NCBI RefSeq assembly: GCF_024347675.1 | Contig: NZ_AP024882.1 | Location: 1,178,001 to 1,242,000, forward strand | Direction: 5' to 3' | Source of the DNA: Vibrio ishigakensis | Lineage (GTDB): Bacteria > Pseudomonadota > Gammaproteobacteria > Enterobacterales > Vibrionaceae | Length of the DNA: 64,000 nucleotides | Part shown: in pieces, positions 7,479-15,642 of the stretch | How the letters are laid out: each line of letters begins with the position of its first letter | Numbering within the stretch: the first letter of the stretch is position 1 | Made by a program: the position numbers and the translations under genes | The notes under the pieces: generated by a model | Database searches by the model: none | What the model was told of the DNA's origin: nothing | Seen by the model: only the letters and a program-made list of their open reading frames with translations

Positions 7479-8543
7479 TTAGATAGACACGTTAACGCGC
7501 AGGAACAATTTATCGTCTGCTTCTGAAGCTACTTTGTAGTCAGTTACGAATTCAAAGTGCTCGTTGATGCGGTAAGAAGCACCCACTGTGAACCAATCGT
7601 CGTCTGAATCAAGCGCGTTTGTTGAGAAGTCATAGTCTTCGTAGTTGTAAGTTGCAGCTAGAGATAGGTTCATGGTTGCTTGGTAAGCAACACCGAATGC
7701 ATAGCCAGTCGTGTCTAGCGTACCATTGTCAGTATCCATCTCAGATGCTGCGTATTTTGCTGCAACATTAAATTTATCTAGAACAAGAACCGCACCTACA
7801 GTGTAAACAGTTTCGCTTAGATCTTTACCTGGCATCATATCTTGGTAGTTACCAGATTTACCGATATCTACGTAAGTACCACCAATTACAACTGGACCTG
7901 CTGTAACAGAACCACCCACAGCCCAAGCATCGTGTTGGTGTTCATAAGCTACACCGATATCGAAGTTGTCGTTGATGTAGTGATGGTTGAATTGCTCGTC
8001 AGTACAAGCAACTTCATCAGCTTCTGCGCCAAGACCAAATTCTTTAGAGATGTCACCAAAACCTAGGTAAACATCGGCAATACCACATTGCTTACCGTAA
8101 GTTGTTGTACCAGCTACAGTTTTGAAACCAAATTGGAAACGGTCAACGTAGTTTTGTGGTTCAAGTTTAGTATCGAAACCAGACCAAGCGTAGCGTGCTT
8201 CACCGCCTAGAAGTAGGGACAGTTGGTCGTTTACCAGGTAAGTGAAATCAGCACCTACTTTGAACATATCCCAGTGTTCGAAAGAAGCGTCATCACCATT
8301 TCCATCAGTTTGGTCACCGAATAGAGCTGAACCGCCCAGTTCTGCGCCTGCGTATGCCACACCTTTTAGTTTTTCGTTATCGATAAAGTCGTAAAGGTTG
8401 TTTGGAGTATCTGCTGTAGAAGATAGGTCAGAGATGTTATCAACAGATGATTGTGCTTGCAGAGCATCTTCTGCAAATGCGCTTACAGAAAGAACTGAAG
8501 AAACTAGTAGGGCTGTAATAGAGATCTTGTGCGAGTGTTTCAT
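7479..8543 (-). CDS. Outer-membrane porin/beta-barrel protein
   Basis: 354-residue precursor. The signal peptide MKHSHKISITALLVSSVLSVSAFA cuts near residue 24. An about 35-residue Ser/Asp-rich N-terminal extension comes before the barrel strands begin around KGVAYAGAELGG. Paired cysteines (GKQCGIAD and DEVACTDE) could close an extracellular loop. The C-terminus is LFLRVNVSI, ending in Ile instead of the usual Phe, which is less common but seen in some barrels. It is not a close paralogue of the two genes to its left. It lies on the same strand as them but has its own terminator, so it is a separate unit. A role as a solute channel near the sugar-utilisation genes is inferred only from context. 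Confidence 0.75.
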   Translation of the reverse strand: MKHSHKISITALLVSSVLSVSAFAEDALQAQSSVDNISDLSSTADTPNNLYDFIDNEKLKGVAYAGAELGGSALFGDQTDGNGDDASFEHWDMFKVGADFTYLVNDQLSLLLGGEARYAWSGFDTKLEPQNYVDRFQFGFKTVAGTTTYGKQCGIADVYLGFGDISKEFGLGAEADEVACTDEQFNHHYINDNFDIGVAYEHQHDAWAVGGSVTAGPVVIGGTYVDIGKSGNYQDMMPGKDLSETVYTVGAVLVLDKFNVAAKYAASEMDTDNGTLDTTGYAFGVAYQATMNLSLAATYNYEDYDFSTNALDSDDDWFTVGASYRINEHFEFVTDYKVASEADDKLFLRVNVSI

Positions 8544-9092
8544 TGTGAATCCTATGTAAAGAAACTGTATTCTTATTTAATTATTAACAAGCCGTTGCCT
8601 GGTAAATTATTATTAAAGTGACAACGGGGCTCAGTTTGATGATTATTTATCCCTGAAACAACTGGTAAGAAATATTTTTGCTTGGCTGGGTCACATTTTT
8701 ATATTTTTATGAAATTGCTATTAAAAACAGTTATTTAGATATAAAAATTACATTTTATGCTTTTGTTTGTGCAAAATTTACTCTAAATCATACAAGAGGT
8801 GCTCGATTTCTTGCCTATAAATAGTATTTGGTACTATATATAGATTTATTTATTTTTGTGTGGCTGAAGTTTGCTTGGTTGCCTATATGTTTCCGTGTTT
8901 AACTTTTTATTAACTTTTTGTGTTTTGAAATTGGGTTATATATAGAGGCAAGATTTTGGGAGATTCGATAATTGAATGTAGTAAGTGAGAATTGAACAGA
9001 GGTGGCGTTCGAGGTTTAACCTACAGAGAAGGTTGTCTAGGACTGATCTAAATATACTCGAAGATAAGATTAGTAAGCGTTATAGCTCAGGG
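8544..9092. other. AT-rich spacer between the barrel gene and scrR
   Basis: 549 bp, very AT-rich. It contains the promoter region of the barrel gene, read leftward, and the 3' side of scrR. TATA-rich stretches occur near 8815-8845 and 8935-8945. I saw no ORF with a ribosome-binding site, no convincing hairpin terminator for scrR and no clear operator. Confidence 0.35.
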
Positions 9093-10070
9093 TTATCGAT
9101 GATGAAGGATAGCAGCCAGTTTATGGTGCTGATTTTTGACGGGAGTTTCGGTGGTTAGCAAAGAAAAGATAGAGCTGGCGATAGCCTGACAATCTTGTTC
9201 GATAGAGTGTATTGGGAACGCAAGACAGTCATAGATAGGGTCATCATCGAAGCAGCACAGACGCACATTGGAAAGCTGATGCTCAAAAATACACTTCAAA
9301 ACGCCCTGCATTAGAGAGTGAGATGCAACAAACAGAGCTTGAGGCGTTGGGTTCACCTCTAAAACCTGCTTCATCATCTTGTATCCACTCTCAACTTCAT
9401 AGTCTAACTCAAATATATGGCTATCAGGTGCGTCTATATGTAAACGTGCCATAGCTGTGTGATACCCAGACAAACGCAGTTGGCTAGAGGACAGCTCTGG
9501 TTGGCCGCCAATATAGAAGCATTCCTCAACACCCTCTAAACATTCAAGTAGCAGAGACTCAGTCGTTGAGCGGGTATCTGTGGTCACAGTTGGAAAGTCG
9601 GAATTTTCCAGCGAGCGGTCAAATGCGACAACAGGCGTTGTGAGATTTAACTGGTTATAGAAGTCCGCATTTTTCATGCCGGAAGCAACGATTAATTTGT
9701 CGACATCTCTGGCTATCAGTTGGTTAGCTATCTCTTTTTCATTATCGACATCGTCATTAGTCGAAGCCATGAGTAACTGAACACCGGCATTGCGGCACAG
9801 TTTCTCTAACTCTTTTGCAATCAGAGCAAAGCCACGGTTTGCGATGTCAGGAATGATCAGTCCGTAACTTTGAGACTGCTTAGTTCGTAGTGCTCTTGCG
9901 GTACTAGAAGGGCGGTAATTAAGCCTCTGGGTAATTTCTAGAACCTTTTCGACAGTCGACTCAGGAATACGGTGTTTTTGTGCATGACCATTAAGTACAA
10001 AGCTCACTGTGGACTTAGAGACCTCAGCGAGTTTAGCGATATCAGCCAGTGTGTACTTAGTGCGAGCCAT
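9093..10070 (-). CDS. scrR: LacI-family repressor, ScrR-like (sucrose regulon)
   Basis: 325 residues. The N-terminal helix-turn-helix runs TLADIAKLAEVSKSTVSFVLNG with the hinge helix around YRPSSTARALR, then a periplasmic-binding-protein-like effector domain beginning YGLIIPDI. The sequence follows the FruR/ScrR branch: GFALIAKELEKLCRNAGVQLL and LCCFDDDPIYDCL match enteric ScrR in my memory much better than GalR- or RbsR-type regulators. ScrR represses sucrose genes and is released by fructose or fructose 1-phosphate. It diverges from the fructokinase gene across a 154-bp gap holding two palindromic operators, so it should repress scrK and itself. A relation to fructose-responsive Cra is the main alternative. 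Confidence 0.82.
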   Translation of the reverse strand: MARTKYTLADIAKLAEVSKSTVSFVLNGHAQKHRIPESTVEKVLEITQRLNYRPSSTARALRTKQSQSYGLIIPDIANRGFALIAKELEKLCRNAGVQLLMASTNDDVDNEKEIANQLIARDVDKLIVASGMKNADFYNQLNLTTPVVAFDRSLENSDFPTVTTDTRSTTESLLLECLEGVEECFYIGGQPELSSSQLRLSGYHTAMARLHIDAPDSHIFELDYEVESGYKMMKQVLEVNPTPQALFVASHSLMQGVLKCIFEHQLSNVRLCCFDDDPIYDCLAFPIHSIEQDCQAIASSIFSLLTTETPVKNQHHKLAAILHHR

Positions 10071-10140
10071 GTAAATAACCTTGAGCTAAAGATGTTGGAA
10101 TATTGGCATAAGATCTTCGAAAAATCCTGATCAAGATCCC

Positions 10141-10156
10141 ACTAAATGGATTTAGT
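10141..10156. promoter_or_regulatory. ScrR operator 1
   Basis: Near-perfect palindrome ACTAAATGGATTTAGT in the scrR-scrK gap, 36 bp (centre to centre) from operator 2, so the two sites lie on roughly the same helix face pattern for cooperative binding. Confidence 0.7.
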
Positions 10157-10169
10157 GATTAAATTTTGC

Positions 10170-10197
10170 TTGTTTGGCTAAATCGGTTTAGTAATAT
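10170..10197 (+). promoter_or_regulatory. scrK promoter overlapped by ScrR operator 2
   Basis: -35 TTGTTT (10170-10175) and -10 TAATAT (10192-10197) with a 16-bp spacer. Operator GCTAAATCGGTTTAGT (10177-10192) fills the spacer, so a bound repressor would block RNA polymerase. Confidence 0.65.
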
Positions 10198-10224
10198 GGC
10201 CGCATATAGTAGAGGGCAATAATT

Positions 10225-11163
10225 ATGACTATCCAAACTTCAAACCGTGTATGGCTAACAGGCGATGCTGTAGTTGACCTGATTCCTAACGATCAATTCA
10301 CTTATCTAAAGTGTCCTGGTGGCGCACCGGCCAATGTAGCGGTAGCTATTGCCCGTCTACAAGGTGAGACAGGTTTCTTTGGGCGAGTAGGTAATGATCC
10401 TCTGGGTCGCTTTATGCAGAAGACCCTTGCTGATGAGGGCGTAGAGACAAGTCGCCTTATTCTAGATGACGAACAACGCACTTCGACGGTTATCGTTGAT
10501 CTGGATGACGACGGTGAACGCAGCTTTACCTTTATGGTTAAACCAAGTGCTGATCAATTCCTAGTGCCGCAAGATGTACCTAGCTTCAAACAAGGTGAGT
10601 GGCTACATGTGTGTTCAATTGCGCTAGCGAATGAACCAAGCCGTTCAAGCACTCTGGCTGCGATGGAGCAGATTAAACAAGCGGGTGGTTTTGTGAGTTT
10701 CGATCCAAACCTTCGTGATGAAGTGTGGGCAAACCCTGAAGAGATTATCCCTGTAGTTCAAAAGGCGATTGCACTGGCTGACGTGGTTAAGTTCTCTGAT
10801 GATGAGTTACTCTTCCTGACCGGCTGTGACTCAATTGAATCTGCATTAGCGAGTCTTCCACAAACCGATAACCAACTTGTACTGATCACTCAGGGTGCAA
10901 AAGGTGCGCTAGTTGTGTTTGGGGGTGAACAAGAGCTTCAATCTGGTAAGGCGGTTAAGCCTGTAGATACGACAGGCGCGGGTGACGCGTTTGTAGGTGG
11001 TTTGCTTGCATCTCTTGCTCGTGCAGAGCAATGGCAAAGTGCGGATGCGATTCGTCACGCGGTTAAGTGGGCCAATGCTTGCGGCGCATTGGCAACCACT
11101 CAAAAGGGTGCGATGACGGCACTTCCTACTGAAAGTGAACTAGAAGCTTATCTAGCGGGTTAA
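10225..11163 (+). CDS. scrK: Fructokinase, PfkB family (ScrK-like)
   Basis: 312-residue sugar kinase. The N-terminal signature is GGAPANVAVAIARLQG (about residues 34-49). The C-terminal PfkB motif DTTGAGDAFVGG supplies the anion hole and the catalytic Asp of GAGD. Length and motifs fit bacterial fructokinases that phosphorylate free fructose to fructose 6-phosphate with ATP after sucrose hydrolysis. GAGGGC precedes the ATG. The gene diverges from scrR and has an operator inside its promoter. No scrA (PTS), scrB (sucrose-6-P hydrolase) or sucrose permease follows; instead the 3' end overlaps a convergent LysR gene by 4 bp. Aminoimidazole riboside or ribose kinase activity is a less likely alternative. 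Confidence 0.87.
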   Translation: MTIQTSNRVWLTGDAVVDLIPNDQFTYLKCPGGAPANVAVAIARLQGETGFFGRVGNDPLGRFMQKTLADEGVETSRLILDDEQRTSTVIVDLDDDGERSFTFMVKPSADQFLVPQDVPSFKQGEWLHVCSIALANEPSRSSTLAAMEQIKQAGGFVSFDPNLRDEVWANPEEIIPVVQKAIALADVVKFSDDELLFLTGCDSIESALASLPQTDNQLVLITQGAKGALVVFGGEQELQSGKAVKPVDTTGAGDAFVGGLLASLARAEQWQSADAIRHAVKWANACGALATTQKGAMTALPTESELEAYLAG

Positions 11164-12110
11164 ACCTCGCAGTTAAAGGCGCGACCTCTTAGGGTTTCTA
11201 AGATCAAGCCTTTAAGCCATTGATGGGGGGCGCTATTGGCGGTGCGCTTGTGTTCGAGCAAGTAGACATCGATATCCAATGCGCCCTTCATGCTATAGAT
11301 AGGGACCAATCTTTCTCGAAAGTTGTCGACACTTCTCAATGCGTGGGTAGATACCAGCAGGTTGTTTGAGTCTTCCATAGCATCTACTAGGGTGTTTAGC
11401 TGACCACTTTTAAAGGTTACTTCACGTTTAAGACCCAAAGGCGCCAGATATTCATCCACTGGGTTCTGCGAGTCTGCATCAGAGCGTAAATCTAGGTTAA
11501 GGTCCATAAAAGGATACTTAACGCAATCTTCTATTGAGACCCCTTTTTTGGTCGCAAGTGGGTGATCTTTCATCCCGTAAATCACACCATAGGTCGAACC
11601 AATAAGCTCGCTAGGAAATTCTTCTTTGTTTGCTGGCGTTGTGATGTGAATGGAGAAGTCTACCTCACGTTGTTTAAGCAGTTTCTCAGGATCTTTTGAC
11701 GCTGGGTATTCCAATAGGCTTGCTTTAGGGGCTGCCCTCATTACTTCTCTTACTAGTGGCACAGACAACTGGCGACTCATAAGAGGTGGAAGAGAAATCT
11801 TGAACGTTTGATCGCAAAGCTCTGGCGTAAATTTAGTGCTATCGATGAGTTTGTTCACCGACATCAATATCTCAGACAGAGGTTCTTGCAAGCTAAGGGC
11901 CTTGTCGGTCGGCTGGAGTCCAGCGGATTCGCGGTAGAAAAGTGGATCATCAAACACATCTCGAAGCCTCTTTAAGGTTCGACTCATCGCGGGTTGTGAG
12001 AGATATAGTGTTTCTGCGGCGCGGGATACATTCTTTTCTTTAAGAAGGACGCTTAGAGAGACCAATAGGTTTAGATCCACTCGAGAGAGCTGTTGTTCCA
12101 GTGTCTTCAT
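11160..12110 (-). CDS. LysR-family transcriptional regulator (NodD/LeuO-like branch)
   Basis: 316 residues. The N-terminal winged helix-turn-helix reads RVDLNLLVSLSVLL..KNVSRAAETLYLSQPAMSRTL, with DPLFYRE just after, the pattern of the NodD/LeuO-like LysR branch. The C-terminal part is the usual two-lobed effector domain. Its target is not evident: the next gene on the same strand is fadL, separated by a strong terminator, and scrK converges on it with a 4-bp overlap, so antisense interference with scrK mRNA is possible. The ATG at 12110 begins MKTLEQQ; I see no divergent partner gene, which is unusual for LysR regulators. Confidence 0.85.
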   Translation of the reverse strand: MKTLEQQLSRVDLNLLVSLSVLLKEKNVSRAAETLYLSQPAMSRTLKRLRDVFDDPLFYRESAGLQPTDKALSLQEPLSEILMSVNKLIDSTKFTPELCDQTFKISLPPLMSRQLSVPLVREVMRAAPKASLLEYPASKDPEKLLKQREVDFSIHITTPANKEEFPSELIGSTYGVIYGMKDHPLATKKGVSIEDCVKYPFMDLNLDLRSDADSQNPVDEYLAPLGLKREVTFKSGQLNTLVDAMEDSNNLLVSTHALRSVDNFRERLVPIYSMKGALDIDVYLLEHKRTANSAPHQWLKGLILETLRGRAFNCEV

Positions 12111-12176
12111 GGTATTAACTTCAGTAATAAATCTATAGTTTGTTTATCTTTCTGATTAATAATGTAGATAAGGCTT

Positions 12177-12203
12177 TAAAAAAAAGCGAGCACAAGGGCT
12201 CGC
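12177..12203 (-). terminator. Terminator of the FadL-family gene
   Basis: GCGAGC (12186-12191) pairs with GCTCGC (12198-12203). An uninterrupted run of T follows on the minus strand. It also insulates the LysR gene upstream region at 12111. Confidence 0.85.
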
Positions 12204-12237
12204 AAATTTTCTATAAATATCTGATTTTTAGTCACTA

Positions 12238-13431
12238 TTAGAAGGTGTAGCTTGCGCCTACGAAGTGAACTTGGCCGATGAAGGTGCCGTTAAGGTCTTT
12301 GAATCTGCCCTCTTGAGCTATTTCCATTTCACCGAAGTCGGCATATTCATAGTACAGATCTAGAGTGCTGTCTTGGAATTGCTTAGATAGGCCAATAGAG
12401 TATCTGTGCTGTTCGCCAACTGGAAGGTCTGGTGATTGGTTCGCTTTGTCGTCTAGTGGAGAGGTCTCGTAAGAGTAGCCTGCTTTTAGGGTCCAAGAGC
12501 TATTCCCTAGCTGATGCTCACCACCAAAGCCGAAGTGCCAAACGTCTTCAAACTCTCTGTTGATAGGATAATTGCGTTCACCTCGACCATAGTCGAGTTC
12601 AACAATTGTCTTGTCCCATTTGCTCCAATCATGCCATTGAACAGACGTAAAGACTGTGGTCTTAGCGCTTACTTTATAGCTAGCACTTATATCAAGGATT
12701 GCAGGAGTGATAAGTGGTGCACCGTATTTTCCAGTTCCGATAACCATTTTATCTTCATCTAAGATTAAGCGCGTATCACCATCAAAGTTATGTTCCAGTT
12801 GTGAACGGTATGAGATACCAAGATTTACGCTCTCAGTTACATCAAACATCATACCGACATTGAAACCAGCAGCGAAACTATCGCTAGTATCTAGTTCAAT
12901 AGCACTAGTGTTTGCATTGATAAGTGCGTAATCCAACTGTAGACCGAAAGCAATCGCAGCTCTCTCATCGATACGATAACTCACAGACGGGTTGAGTTGA
13001 TAAGTAACGAGCGCAACGTCAGTTAATTGGCCAGCACCTGCCCATTCATATCCATAGTCTAGAGCGGCACCGCCACGAGAAGACAAAGCTAGACCCCAAC
13101 TCCACTTATCGTTGATATGGTGATTACTAAAATAGCTAGCAACGGGCATGGTCTTGTTTGACTCTGCGCCCACGCCACCATTGTTATCCTCATATCCCAT
13201 ATTCAAGTTCAGCACGGTCGCACTAATGGTGTGTCGCTCTTCTTCCATAAAGCTTGCGGTAGCAGGGTTGGTCCATATTGCTACTGCGTTCTTGGTATAA
13301 ACCCCGTCACCAGCACCGCCAGTACCCAAGTTGGCGGAACCTGCTTCGGAAAGAAAAATACCGCTAGCTGAGGCAACAGAAGGAAGGGCAAAGGATAGAG
13401 CTAGAGCAAGGGAAGATTTATGGAAGGACAT
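12238..13431 (-). CDS. fadL: FadL-family outer-membrane hydrophobic-compound channel
   Basis: 397-residue precursor with a signal peptide (MSFHKSSLALALSFALPSVA..) cut just before SGIFLSEAGSANLG. The N-terminal hatch carries the FadL hallmarks GTGGAGDGV and AIWTNPATASF (the NPA motif). A 14-stranded barrel follows, and the protein ends in HFVGASYTF with the terminal Phe. FadL proteins admit long-chain fatty acids or aromatic hydrocarbons through a lateral opening. It sits 99 bp downstream of a LysR gene on the same strand and could be its target. Vibrio genomes often have several FadL paralogues, so this may not be the main fatty-acid channel; the symbol denotes family. Confidence 0.85.
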   Translation of the reverse strand: MSFHKSSLALALSFALPSVASASGIFLSEAGSANLGTGGAGDGVYTKNAVAIWTNPATASFMEEERHTISATVLNLNMGYEDNNGGVGAESNKTMPVASYFSNHHINDKWSWGLALSSRGGAALDYGYEWAGAGQLTDVALVTYQLNPSVSYRIDERAAIAFGLQLDYALINANTSAIELDTSDSFAAGFNVGMMFDVTESVNLGISYRSQLEHNFDGDTRLILDEDKMVIGTGKYGAPLITPAILDISASYKVSAKTTVFTSVQWHDWSKWDKTIVELDYGRGERNYPINREFEDVWHFGFGGEHQLGNSSWTLKAGYSYETSPLDDKANQSPDLPVGEQHRYSIGLSKQFQDSTLDLYYEYADFGEMEIAQEGRFKDLNGTFIGQVHFVGASYTF

Positions 13432-13530
13432 GGTTCGACTCTCGACAAGATTAATTGCGCGTGAGTGTGACCCTCGAGAGTCATTCGTTCCAATGCTAAG
13501 AAATGATATTTGTTATGCGCCTGACGTATA

Positions 13531-14421
13531 TCAGTCTTGCAAGCTCTGTTTAATAAGCTGTGTGAATCTTTGGTATCGAGCCGGCAATTGTCGATTGGCT
13601 TTATGAATGAGATAGAGTTTATCGGACACGATTTTTTGTGGAGAGTAGATATAGAGCTCGTCATACCAAGGGGAAGAGACGATGGCACTTTTTGGTAAAA
13701 CAGTAAAACCAATTCCTTGAGCAATCGGGTATAGGATCTGACTGAGCTGATTGACGTAACTCACCGCAGGGATTTTAGAGACTCGTATTGATGAGAGCGA
13801 TGCCTCACCACTTTCTCTCAGATAACGAGACACATAGTGCTCAGCATCGGGATGCTTGACCATCCCCAGTTCATCCAACAACTCTTGATCTATCTCTTTG
13901 CCATGCATCCTCTTTGGCATTACCAGATAGAGTTCCTCATCTCCAATATGACTTATTTCAAACTCCCCAGAACTGGGTTGCTGAGTCACAAGCCCAATGG
14001 AGGAAGTATTTGAGTGTACGTTGTCGATGATCTTTGAGTTTGGGGCAGCCTCAACCTCTATGGCTAAGCCAGGGTACTGTTTTTGAATGGCGATAAACAT
14101 GGGGTAGAGCCATTGAGCCAGCGAACCTGAGCAGGAGATCGAAATAGGGCCTTTATTTTCATCATCTTGTTTCAGTTCACTTAGCAGTTGCTGCTGCTCT
14201 TCCATAAACTGGTTGGCGTATTCATACACCTTTTGACCCTGCTCGGTCAGTTCAAAGCGCTTGCCTTGCTTAATAATGAGCTCAGCACCACAAGCTTGTT
14301 CTAACTTTTGGATATGCTGAGTCACGCCAGGTTGTGTCATGAACAGGGCTTCAGCGGTTTTTGTGAAATGATTGATTTCGACCAAGGTTTTAAAGGTTTT
14401 AAGCCAGTTAGGATTGAGCAT
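13531..14421 (-). CDS. LysR-family transcriptional regulator, divergent from the MDR oxidoreductase
   Basis: 296 residues. The helix-turn-helix segment is NHFTKTAEALFMTQPGVTQHIQKLE, a classical LysR DNA-binding domain, with a substrate-binding-type C-terminal domain (GPISISCSGSLAQWLYP...). It is transcribed away from the oxidoreductase at 14497 across a 75-bp gap that contains a GTTAG-N8-CTAAC dyad of LysR type, so it probably controls that gene and itself. A same-strand FadL-family gene follows after 99 bp and may be cotranscribed. The inducer is not known. Confidence 0.87.
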   Translation of the reverse strand: MLNPNWLKTFKTLVEINHFTKTAEALFMTQPGVTQHIQKLEQACGAELIIKQGKRFELTEQGQKVYEYANQFMEEQQQLLSELKQDDENKGPISISCSGSLAQWLYPMFIAIQKQYPGLAIEVEAAPNSKIIDNVHSNTSSIGLVTQQPSSGEFEISHIGDEELYLVMPKRMHGKEIDQELLDELGMVKHPDAEHYVSRYLRESGEASLSSIRVSKIPAVSYVNQLSQILYPIAQGIGFTVLPKSAIVSSPWYDELYIYSPQKIVSDKLYLIHKANRQLPARYQRFTQLIKQSLQD

Positions 14422-14445
14422 TCGATTCTATGTGTTGTGGACTCT

Positions 14446-14463
14446 GTTAGAATTATACCTAAC
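14446..14463. promoter_or_regulatory. Putative LysR-type operator
   Basis: GTTAG-AATTATAC-CTAAC is an inverted repeat of the T-N11-A class placed between the divergent LysR and oxidoreductase genes. A related CCTAACTAGCTAA stretch follows at about 14468. Confidence 0.55.
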
Positions 14464-14496
14464 ATACCCTAACTAGCTAAAAGATAGAGAAAAAGT

Positions 14497-15483
14497 ATGA
14501 AAGCGTTAACCTATCGTGCGAGCGATGACCAATTTATTGTTAAAGACCTTCCAATGCCAAAACTCGAAACGGGTTGGGACGTAATCGTGAAAGTGGATGC
14601 TGTCGCCTTGAATCCTGTAGATGCGAAAGTGCACCTATGGAAAGGCATGGTTGAGAACATGGATGATAGCTTTGTCGGTGGATTGGACGTTGCTGGCGAG
14701 ATTGTCGAAGTGGGTGACAAGGTTATCGAGTGGGCTGTAGGTGATAGGGTCCTTTATCATGGCAACATGCGCCGCACGCAAGGGGGCTTTGCTGAATACT
14801 CAGTGCATGATTCTCGCACACTCATCGAGCATCCAGACGTAGATTCGGTCGTTGCGGCTGCTACGCCATGTGCGGGTTGGACTGCTTGGAATGCTCTGGT
14901 GGATAAGCTGGATATCGAAAACCGTGACTCTATCTTTATCGCTGGTGGCTCGGGTGGTGTAGGTAGTTTTGCTATTCAACTAGCAAGGCATTACAAGGTG
15001 CCGACCATCATCACTACTTGCTCTGAGAAGAATCACACCTTTGTGGCGGAGCTCGGTGCAACTCACTGTATTGACTACAGAAACCAAGACGTTGAGCAGA
15101 TAGTAGATGAGATCACCCAAGGTCGTGGTGTCGACGTTGCCCTAGATTGTGTGGGCGGAGACAACGACATTCTTTGTACTAAGGTGCTTGGCTATCAAGG
15201 TCACATGGTAGAGCTGGTACAAAACGTAAGGCCAGAGGCGTATGACGATATCTTCTTGCGCGGTCTGAGTTTCCATCAGCTAAGCCTAGGTTCAGGTCAT
15301 GTGAATCATCGCAAGGGCCGCAACTCTATCGTGAGTGCAGGTAATGCCTTTAATCTGCTTTTAGAAAAAGGAGAGGTAGTGGTGCCGCAACTTGAGGTGA
15401 TAACCCTAGACCAAGCTGGTGAAACCTTAACGAAGATCCGTGAGCAGCGCACCGTAGGTAAAGTCGTTATTTCTTTCAACTAA
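14497..15483 (+). CDS. Zinc-independent alcohol dehydrogenase / quinone-oxidoreductase-type MDR protein
   Basis: 328 residues of the medium-chain dehydrogenase/reductase superfamily. The N-terminal GroES-like domain is followed by a Rossmann NAD(P)H-binding motif GGSGGVGSFAIQLA near residue 150. The zinc ligands of true alcohol dehydrogenases are not conserved; VALNPVDAKVH replaces the usual CG/GH catalytic signature, so a quinone- or enal-reducing activity with NADPH is more likely. The protein is complete at normal length. It starts 75 bp from the divergent LysR gene that probably regulates it. I do not recognise a specific substrate. Confidence 0.8.
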   Translation: MKALTYRASDDQFIVKDLPMPKLETGWDVIVKVDAVALNPVDAKVHLWKGMVENMDDSFVGGLDVAGEIVEVGDKVIEWAVGDRVLYHGNMRRTQGGFAEYSVHDSRTLIEHPDVDSVVAAATPCAGWTAWNALVDKLDIENRDSIFIAGGSGGVGSFAIQLARHYKVPTIITTCSEKNHTFVAELGATHCIDYRNQDVEQIVDEITQGRGVDVALDCVGGDNDILCTKVLGYQGHMVELVQNVRPEAYDDIFLRGLSFHQLSLGSGHVNHRKGRNSIVSAGNAFNLLLEKGEVVVPQLEVITLDQAGETLTKIREQRTVGKVVISFN

Positions 15484-15564
15484 GCATTAATTTGTGGGAC
15501 GGCATGCGATGAAAGTGTGCTGTCGATCTTAATTTTTAACGCGAAATTACCCTTCATATAGAGC

Positions 15565-15580
15565 TGTGTGAGGGGTCACA
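15565..15580. promoter_or_regulatory. CRP-like site upstream of beta-mannosidase
   Basis: TGTGT-GAGGGG-TCACA matches the CRP consensus TGTGA-N6-TCACA at 9 of 10 core positions, 62 bp before the ATG. Catabolite control is expected for a glycoside hydrolase. Confidence 0.6.
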
Positions 15581-15642
15581 TTACTTATTCAGCAAGTTGC
15601 CTAGTATTTGAGTCCATTTTGCGACTCAAAGGTTAAATATCC

